Assembly (NCBI RefSeq): GCF_000003815.2
Contig: NC_049989.1
Location: 7,014,734-7,078,733 of the forward strand
Length of the DNA: 64,000 nucleotides
Reading direction: 5' to 3'
Origin: Branchiostoma floridae
Taxonomy: Eukaryota; Chordata; Leptocardii; Amphioxiformes; Branchiostomatidae
The translations under genes were made by a program, and so were the position numbers. This document shows positions 58,201 through 64,000 of the stretch, in pieces (the stretch's first letter is position 1; each line of letters starts with the position of its first letter). Below the pieces are notes generated by a model that worked only from the letters and a program-made list of their open reading frames with translations, ran no database searches and was not told the DNA's origin.

Positions 58201-60358
58201 CAGTTAACAGAAGTGAGCAGTAATCCGTTGTATAATTAACTGACATAAACTGTAGTATCCAGTATTTGATCATCCCTGAGACGGGTTAGCAGCAGTCGAC
58301 TAGTCTTCACACCGCTCTTCCAAGCGGCCCTACCCTGCAGGTTCAGACTGGTTAGGCCTCACACTTTGATGTTCTAAGTAAATGCAACAAAACTGTAGTG
58401 GTCATGTTACCTGAAGACACTTGGCTCACATCTTAGAACAGCCAGCGGGTCCTCAGCTATGTCGTCATGAGTCAGTGCTCGGGCTGGCATCCCCATCTGT
58501 CTTATCTGCATGGCGTTGACTGTCAATGTACGTAGCCTGGTAAGGAAAAGAAATATGGGACAGTGTCAACAAATGCATACATGTATTACATAAATGAATT
58601 ACAGGAACGTAAAGAGTAATACACATGTATTTCTGCATAGCTCATATAGTTATGTATATCTTCTTTTTTTATAATGATGCACAGGTGCATGGCCAAAGGG
58701 CTATAGAAACGGAGGAGGGCACCAACTTATGTACCATGACTTGTGGTGTGGGAAGGACTTAAATAACCCTTAATGTAGATCTATGCTACAGGAAAAAAAT
58801 TAATCCCCGAGTCACAGGTTATGACAGGCTTAATGGTACTACTATAGTAGGTCCGACTTCGATACTCGCCATGTGCCGACCTCGTGCCCTTGGGTAAGGC
58901 ACTTTAAACAAAATACCCACTATCACAGTGGAGTGACAGCTAATCTGTCAAAAAGGGTGCCCAAAACGCCTACGGATTTGGTGCACCGGTGTGCCAACAG
59001 CTGCACACTAAGAGCCATAATTTTTTTAAGGTACTATTTGTTAACTTACCTCCTGGGCATGATGGTGCTGAGACTCTCCCAGACCTGGCACACCAGCTGC
59101 CACACCTTCCTGGGGACAGGCTGCTGCAGGTACAGGGGCAGGGTGCTGACCAGCGCTGCAGCATACTCCATCTGCTGCAGGGGCTGCAGCTGCGACAACT
59201 GCTGCAGCAGCAGCATCGTTCTGGTTGGGTTCACAAACACTTCTGACAGGGCTGGCGAGGGAAAAATGGAGATCAATATATACATGTATGTCCTAGTATG
59301 GTATAACTGTTGGGAAAATGTACACTTTGAAAATCATCAGTCCATGAAGTAACAGCTATAACAGATAAGGGGGACGTTTAACAATAATGCAATTACATGT
59401 ACCTGCAGTTATAGGAGATATCATCATTCATAGGCATTTATGTTTCCAAACGTCACTCTTACTTTCACTGAAACAATCATGCTACAATATATACCAAATT
59501 TCCACACACATGTATGGTACATGGACTCCGAGGTCAACCATTCATGAATACAGACAGATGTACATGACTCCTGTAACCTGCTCACCTTGCCGTAGCTGCT
59601 CCTGTGACGGCATCCTGAGTTTGAGGAGAGGTCCCACACCCAGGGACTCCACGTCTGCTTGGAGCCACGCTGACACCAGGCACAGATGGGGGAAATGGGT
59701 CACCAGTAGTCGTAACAATGATGGGTACAGACCTGGGGAAAAAAATGAACAACTTATCAACTAGGGTTCTTTGACCTCACACATTTGCCAAATGATGTTA
59801 ACCTTTACAAGTATAATGTTTCTCATTAATTCTGCAAATACTAGTAAGGTCCTAATTTGCCTAAATGATATTATTTGATCATCTTCTCCCCCCAAATTCC
59901 AGGCGATACTCAAGTGTAACTGCCAGTTTTCAATGAAATATCATTCAAGAAGTACAGTTAACAGTAATAATGCAGTAAATGTCTGACAGACCTAGGTAGT
60001 CTTGCTGGTTCCTGTGAGCTTCCTGCAACAGCTGCATGATGGGAAGCCTGGTGTAGAGCATTCTGGGATACTCCTGTGGAACCTTCATGCTGCCGGCTCG
60101 ACAGTTTTGTAGCCAGTGGTCACGATACAGCAGCAGGTAGTACAGCATCAGCAGCCGTGTCGCAACGCTCCACTGTTTATCTGTTGCCATGGCGTCCTCG
60201 CCGGGGAAGATGACGTCAATTTCTGACAACGCGATTGGTTCACTGGTTGCCCCCTTGGCACCAGGGGTGAAGACTGTGTTCACGTAGGTTTCGATGAGAG
60301 GGGGTAGGAGAGGGTGGAGAGGGGCACTTGCCTCGTAAACTTGGTGGACAACCCAGTC
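52206..60358 (-). CDS. INTS2: Integrator complex subunit 2, C-terminal half (5' part outside window)
   Basis: Ten GT-AG exons join in phase to 559 codons plus TGA: 60358-59992, 59732-59586, 59251-59050, 58536-58411, 58008-57780, 57118-57008, 56524-56417, 53307-53202, 52839-52672, 52321-52206. INTS2 is a nuclear scaffold subunit of Integrator, which binds RNA polymerase II and processes snRNA ends and paused transcripts. Diagnostic stretches are VAGVPSMHICMDFIPELLSQ, the SLARLAVNV segment, and RICRAFPPLTQDV, which follow each other as in animal INTS2. The protein is helical-repeat-like with no catalytic motif. Vertebrate INTS2 is about 1,200 residues, so roughly the first half is missing. I see no further exons up to 64,000, so they probably lie beyond the edge past an intron of at least 3.6 kb. 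Confidence 0.93.
52495..52665 (+). repeat. (CA)n-rich microsatellite
   Basis: About 170 bp of imperfect 'cacaca' repeats with 'catacaa' and 'actcac' variants, inside an INTS2 intron directly after exon 52839-52672. Confidence 0.9.
53405..56416. other. Large INTS2 intron with two CCGGACA-rich segments
   Basis: The intron between exons 56524-56417 and 53307-53202 is about 3.1 kb. At 53,480-53,690 and 55,970-56,100 GC-richer segments carry repeated ccggacatg or cgtgtccgg motifs, partly palindromic, for example ccggacatggccgtgtccgg near 55,999. They may be two copies, or the two ends, of one decayed repeat. The remainder is AT-rich, with no exon seen. Confidence 0.45.
58127..58255 (+). repeat. 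Dispersed repeat family D, copy 2
   Basis: It matches 18,774-18,893 in the same orientation ('atccagctagacc', 'tttgggattttg', 'ttaacagaagtg'). It lies in an INTS2 intron. Confidence 0.55.
58676..58990 (+). mobile_element. Fragments of tRNA-type SINEs
   Basis: 58,676-58,770 resembles the 3' body of the S2 SINE ('ggccaaagggctatagaaacggag', shortened here, and 'gtgtgggaaggactt'). 58,850-58,950 has a B-box-like 'gtccgacttcgatactc' and the core 'tgcccttgggtaaggcactt' shared with the 4.3 kb SINE. Both are partial and lie in one INTS2 intron. Confidence 0.5.
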
Positions 60359-62019
60359 CTTCGTGGAACATATCAAAGTATCACCATAAGTATGTTAACA
60401 AATGGAAACAAAGCAGGGAACTCATAAACTGTATAAAATCTGGTGTTAAGAATTGAAGGGCGTTTATCAACATATTAGAGTATCAGTTTTTTTCTTCTTC
60501 ATAGTATCACGGGGTTTGAATGTGAGAAAGCAGATCACAACTATCTGCCCCACAAAAATGAAAACCTCTTGGTGAGTTTGTCAGTAACATGATTGTTGTA
60601 AATTCTACACACATCACAGTTATAAGATATTTCTTTTTCATAAATGATTTTTTTATTGATTCTTCAAGAAAAGTAACTTTGGCACATGCATGGCATGAAA
60701 CTAAATGTTTTAACACAAATGAGAAAACTACAGAACTGATGAGTACAACAAATTAAATACTAATTAGTAATAACACATAAAGTAACTAGAAAGGCCGACA
60801 TTTGCTTAAGAGCAAATACAGCATATTTCAGCCATACCCCTTCCCACGCAACATTGGACTGTTCCAAATCACCCCTGCGCAAAAATGGAACATCATCTTA
60901 ACAGTACATTATCCCCCAAAGTGGACTGGTATTGTGAATTGATTCCAGGTAAAAACAGAGCTTGCTTCTATTTTTCAGAAAATGACAATAATCACACCTT
61001 CCATTCAGAAAATTTTCATCATGACTGAAAATTGTTGAATGACTTCATGTAATGTCATTAACAATTTTCAGTACGATAACTAGGTGTAAGTTTAAAAAAG
61101 TATAAGCTCTTTGTGATGTTGGTACATTTATTATTGCAGTGAACTTTTTTTATTCAAGTAGGGCATACGATTTAATAATTATCAAGCAGGTGCAGGTACT
61201 GTAGGAGCGTTTGTTTTCTTCAAGCTGTAAAACTGTTAAACTGTTTTACTTTGTATGCAATCAGCCATCGAGCCTATTCTTATTTTAGTTTAACAACTTC
61301 CTGCCAGACCCGGAAGATACGATTGAACCTTGTTCGAGGATTTATTTTCGTCTGTCTGGTCAGTATGTTCATACCCTGGCGCTGAGAGTGTTTTATTGGG
61401 CTGAAACTCTGGCAGTTTAAAGTTACTTACAATTTAAATGTTCAAAGTTTATGTCAAACAACAACAGCACTAGGAAATGTGGCCACTATAGACAGGTGGT
61501 CACTATAGAGAAAATGCTGATCTATTGACTAGGAGCCATACGTTACACATGATTTCAGTACACTGATCATTAATCATATAAACATTGCACAGGTAAGCCA
61601 ATTGTTTACATGTACAATTAAGTTCAAATAATTCTGAAGAGAAATATTGATGAGAAAATAATCATTCTCGCCACTGTCTAACTTATAATTACGTATCAAA
61701 ACTAAACGCAGATTTTCTAACTAACGCACCTTTCGCCGACTTCATCAAAGGACCGCCGGCTATCAATCAAACACGGCTGTTGATTAGACTTAGAGTTTCA
61801 AACAGTCATGTGCTGTGTGCCAGTTGACAGCGAACTTCATGCTACGTGATGTTTTACATTGCTTGGACCTTCTTTCCTACAGCGGTGCTTCTACAAAATA
61901 TTTAGACTGTAACACTGAGTCCCACATGTTTTATAGAATAGAATTTGACGCAGAACAGCGTTTTTTGCTGGGTATTTTTCTTGAAACATGTCCGTGGGAA
62001 TATCAGCGAGGCGGCGACG
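60359..62019. other. Presumed INTS2 intron or 5' region, nothing recognised
   Basis: AT-rich sequence without exon-like segments in a phase that would join the INTS2 exon starting at 60,358. No gene or repeat could be supported. Confidence 0.45.
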
Positions 62020-63360
62020 TAGGGATATCAGACCGTCAACAAAAGTCGCACGGCGGCTAACGGCGCAGCGAAGATACTAGCGCTATAAATAAGCGCTTCA
62101 ACTAAGGATGGCAACCCGTACAATATTTTTGTATACTGTTGAGCTAAGTAAAGTTTGTTGTTTATGAGGTTTTAGTTGTCTTTGAAGGTTTGACCCGAAA
62201 TATTTTAAAGTCAAACTGCTGAAGAGAAGTAGGTGACTGCTACGATTATCGTAGATATGGCCCTAAAAAAACTGATAAAAGAAGCCTTCTCAATAGTCTA
62301 AAATGCAAGAGCTTCCGGGGGGGGCTTCGCCCACCTGGGTCCCCCCCACAGTGGCCCTGCCCTTGGACCCCGCCAGGGACATTCGGCGGCCCCCGGACCC
62401 CTGTCCGACGCTTTGAAAAAATCCTGGCGAGAAGTCTGTACGGCCTGAGTCTTCAAGTTAACGTATTGTGTGGTCCCGCTTATGAATATTAATTAGCCTT
62501 CGCTTTCCTCTTTGCTGATTGGCTGAACCATTAATTGAATTAACTCTTCCTGCCGGCTAGACGCAGGTGCAGATGTCGGCTCTGTGGGGTGAACGTCCGA
62601 AAGGTCATGGCATGGAGAACGAAAGAAAACCAATTTCCCCTAAAAAAAGTGCTGTAATTAAGCCTTTTACAGTACTTTATGCCAAAAAGTTTGCTTGGAT
62701 CATTTTACCAACTATCTTATGCCTATCTATACCAAATGTTACTCATACCAGGGTACAGGGGTGCAAAATATACCGTTATAAGACCGTCAACAACAGTCGC
62801 ACGGAGCTAACAGCGCAGCGAAAATACCATCGCTAGCGTTTCAACTTCGGATAACAAGTTGTAAGTACTGTTGAACTCAGTACCGTTAAAGTTTGTTTTT
62901 AGTTGCCTTTGACGGTTTGACCTGAAATAGTGTTACGCTAAACTCCTGAAGAGAAGTTAAGTGACTGCTGCGATTATCATAGATATGCCCCTAAGAACTG
63001 ATACAATATAAAGCCTTCTGAATAGTCTAAAATGCGAGAGCCTTAGGCGGGCTTCGCTCCCCCTGGCGGGAACACTGCTATATACGGGATCATGAGGCCC
63101 CGCTTATGAATATTAATTAGCCTTTGGCCTCCTCTTCGCTGATTGGCTAGGTCTTTGATTCAATTAACTCTCCGGCTGACGCGCACAGATGTGGCTCTGT
63201 GCGGGGTCACGGAAGGTCACGTCAGGAGGCCAAAAGAAAACAAATTTCCCCTCAGAAAAGTGCCAAAATTAATCATTTTAAAGTTGTTTATGTCAAAAAT
63301 TTTACCTGAATCTTGTTACCAAGTATCTAATGCCTATCTATACCAAATTTCAGGTCATGT
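62020..63360 (+). repeat. Tandem duplication of a 600-750-bp segment
   Basis: Matching landmarks occur in the same order twice: 'gaccgtcaacaaaagtcgca' (62,032 and 62,782), 'cttatgaatattaattagcc' (62,479 and 63,102), 'gctgattggct' (62,513 and 63,137), 'atttcccct' (62,632 and 63,243) and 'accagggtacagg' (62,748 and 63,370). Copy 1 has about 130 bp of extra GC-rich sequence at 62,330-62,470. Confidence 0.85.
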
Positions 63361-64000
63361 AATTGTAATACCAGGGTACAGGAGCCAAAAGTGTCCTTTT
63401 TTGGTCAAAAATTGGCCAAAAATCTCAAAAATAAGCATTTTCTTGCACTGTACACCAAAAGTGTTATTGAATTTATATGAAGGGATTATCAAGGCACATC
63501 TGTGTCAAATTTCAGCTCATTCGGTTGCAATACTAAGGTACAGGAGCCAAAAGTGTCCTTTTTTGGTCAAAAATTGGTCAAAAAATCGCAAAAATAAGCA
63601 TTTTGTTGTACTGTACACCAAAAGTGTTATTGAATTTATATGAAGGGATTATCAAGGCACATCTCTGTCAAATTTCAGCTCATTTGGTTGTAATACCAGG
63701 GTACAGGGGCCAAAAGTGTCCTTTTTTGGTCAAAAATTGGTAAAAAAATCGCAAAAATAAGCATTTTGTTGTACTGTACACCAAAAGTGTTATCGAATTT
63801 ATATGGGGGCATTATTAAGGCACATCTCTGTCAAATTTCAGCTCATTTGGTTGTAATACCAGGGTACAGGGGCCAAAATACACATTTTTGGTCTAAAATT
63901 GACCAAAAAATCTCAATAAAATCATTTTAGAGGCAGATATGAAAAAACTGAGAACAAAGCATCAAGGTATTGGCCCATTCTACCCCTGTGCCAAATTTCA
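63300..64000 (+). repeat. 162-bp satellite, running off the window
   Basis: The anchor cagg(a/g)gccaaaa starts at 63,379, 63,541, 63,704 and 63,867, giving a unit of 162-163 bp. Shared blocks are 'ttttttggtcaaaaattgg', 'ctgtacaccaaaagtgttat' and 'gtcaaatttcagctcat'. Because 162 is 54 codons, an open frame with a 54-residue repeat arises across the first copies. The array continues past 64,000. Confidence 0.92.

Noticed and set aside
62281-62460. CRISPR array or CpG-island promoter of INTS2
   Set aside because: The GC-rich tract is part of a tandemly duplicated segment with no repeat-spacer pattern, and no first exon of INTS2 was found beside it.
63143-63643. 166-codon frame with a 54-residue repeat
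   Set aside because: Produced by a 162-bp satellite unit; frame is lost at 163-bp junctions and there is no start or promoter context.

Overview
This is animal nuclear DNA: genes are split by short spliceable introns, and the space between them is full of microsatellites, SINEs and small inverted-repeat (MITE-like) DNA transposons. Gene content and repeat style fit an invertebrate deuterostome, most likely an amphioxus (Branchiostoma). That placement is an inference; no sequence search was possible.

Layout. An intronless class A amine receptor of dopamine-D2/alpha2-adrenergic type lies on the plus strand at 799-2187, with a TATA box upstream and a poly(A) signal near 2932. From 2.2 to 18.4 kb I see no credible gene. 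This stretch holds a tRNA-type SINE (4.3 kb), two copies of one MITE family (4.84 and 13.1 kb), a MITE with a perfect 9-bp target duplication (14.9 kb), a long-TIR element (15.4 kb) and a 5S-rRNA-derived SINE (16.2-16.4 kb). From 26,586 down to 18,444 on the minus strand runs a complete SERT/NET/DAT-type SLC6 transporter. I could join 15 coding exons with consistent phases into 642 codons plus stop.

From 27 to 43 kb lie two small multi-exon genes I do not recognise, one at 34.7-36.7 kb with a PPxY motif and one at 38.8-40.9 kb with an apparent 1-nt frameshift. Also here are two copies of a tRNA SINE, a 60-bp minisatellite and an internally deleted mariner element at 42.49-43.06 kb. From 43 to 51.7 kb there are only repeats: an octamer-rich tandem array, a 975-bp piggyBac-type MITE with TTAA ends, and the tail of a non-LTR retrotransposon. 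From 60,358 down to 52,206 on the minus strand are the last ten coding exons (559 codons plus stop) of Integrator subunit 2; its 5' half is not seen and probably lies beyond the right edge. From 62 kb to the end there is a segmental tandem duplication and then a 162-bp satellite that leaves the window.

The most unusual feature is inside the transporter. The 3' end of exon 9, including its 5' splice site, is repeated in tandem in 72-bp (24-codon) units. The first four copies stay in frame and each carries the same donor. The locus could therefore make transporters with 0, 24, 48 or 72 extra residues in extracellular loop 4, each extra unit bringing a potential N-glycosylation site.

The receptor and the transporter both concern biogenic amines and lie tail to tail about 16 kb apart. 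INTS2 is a housekeeping gene of the snRNA-processing Integrator complex. I see no operon-like or shared regulatory link among the genes.
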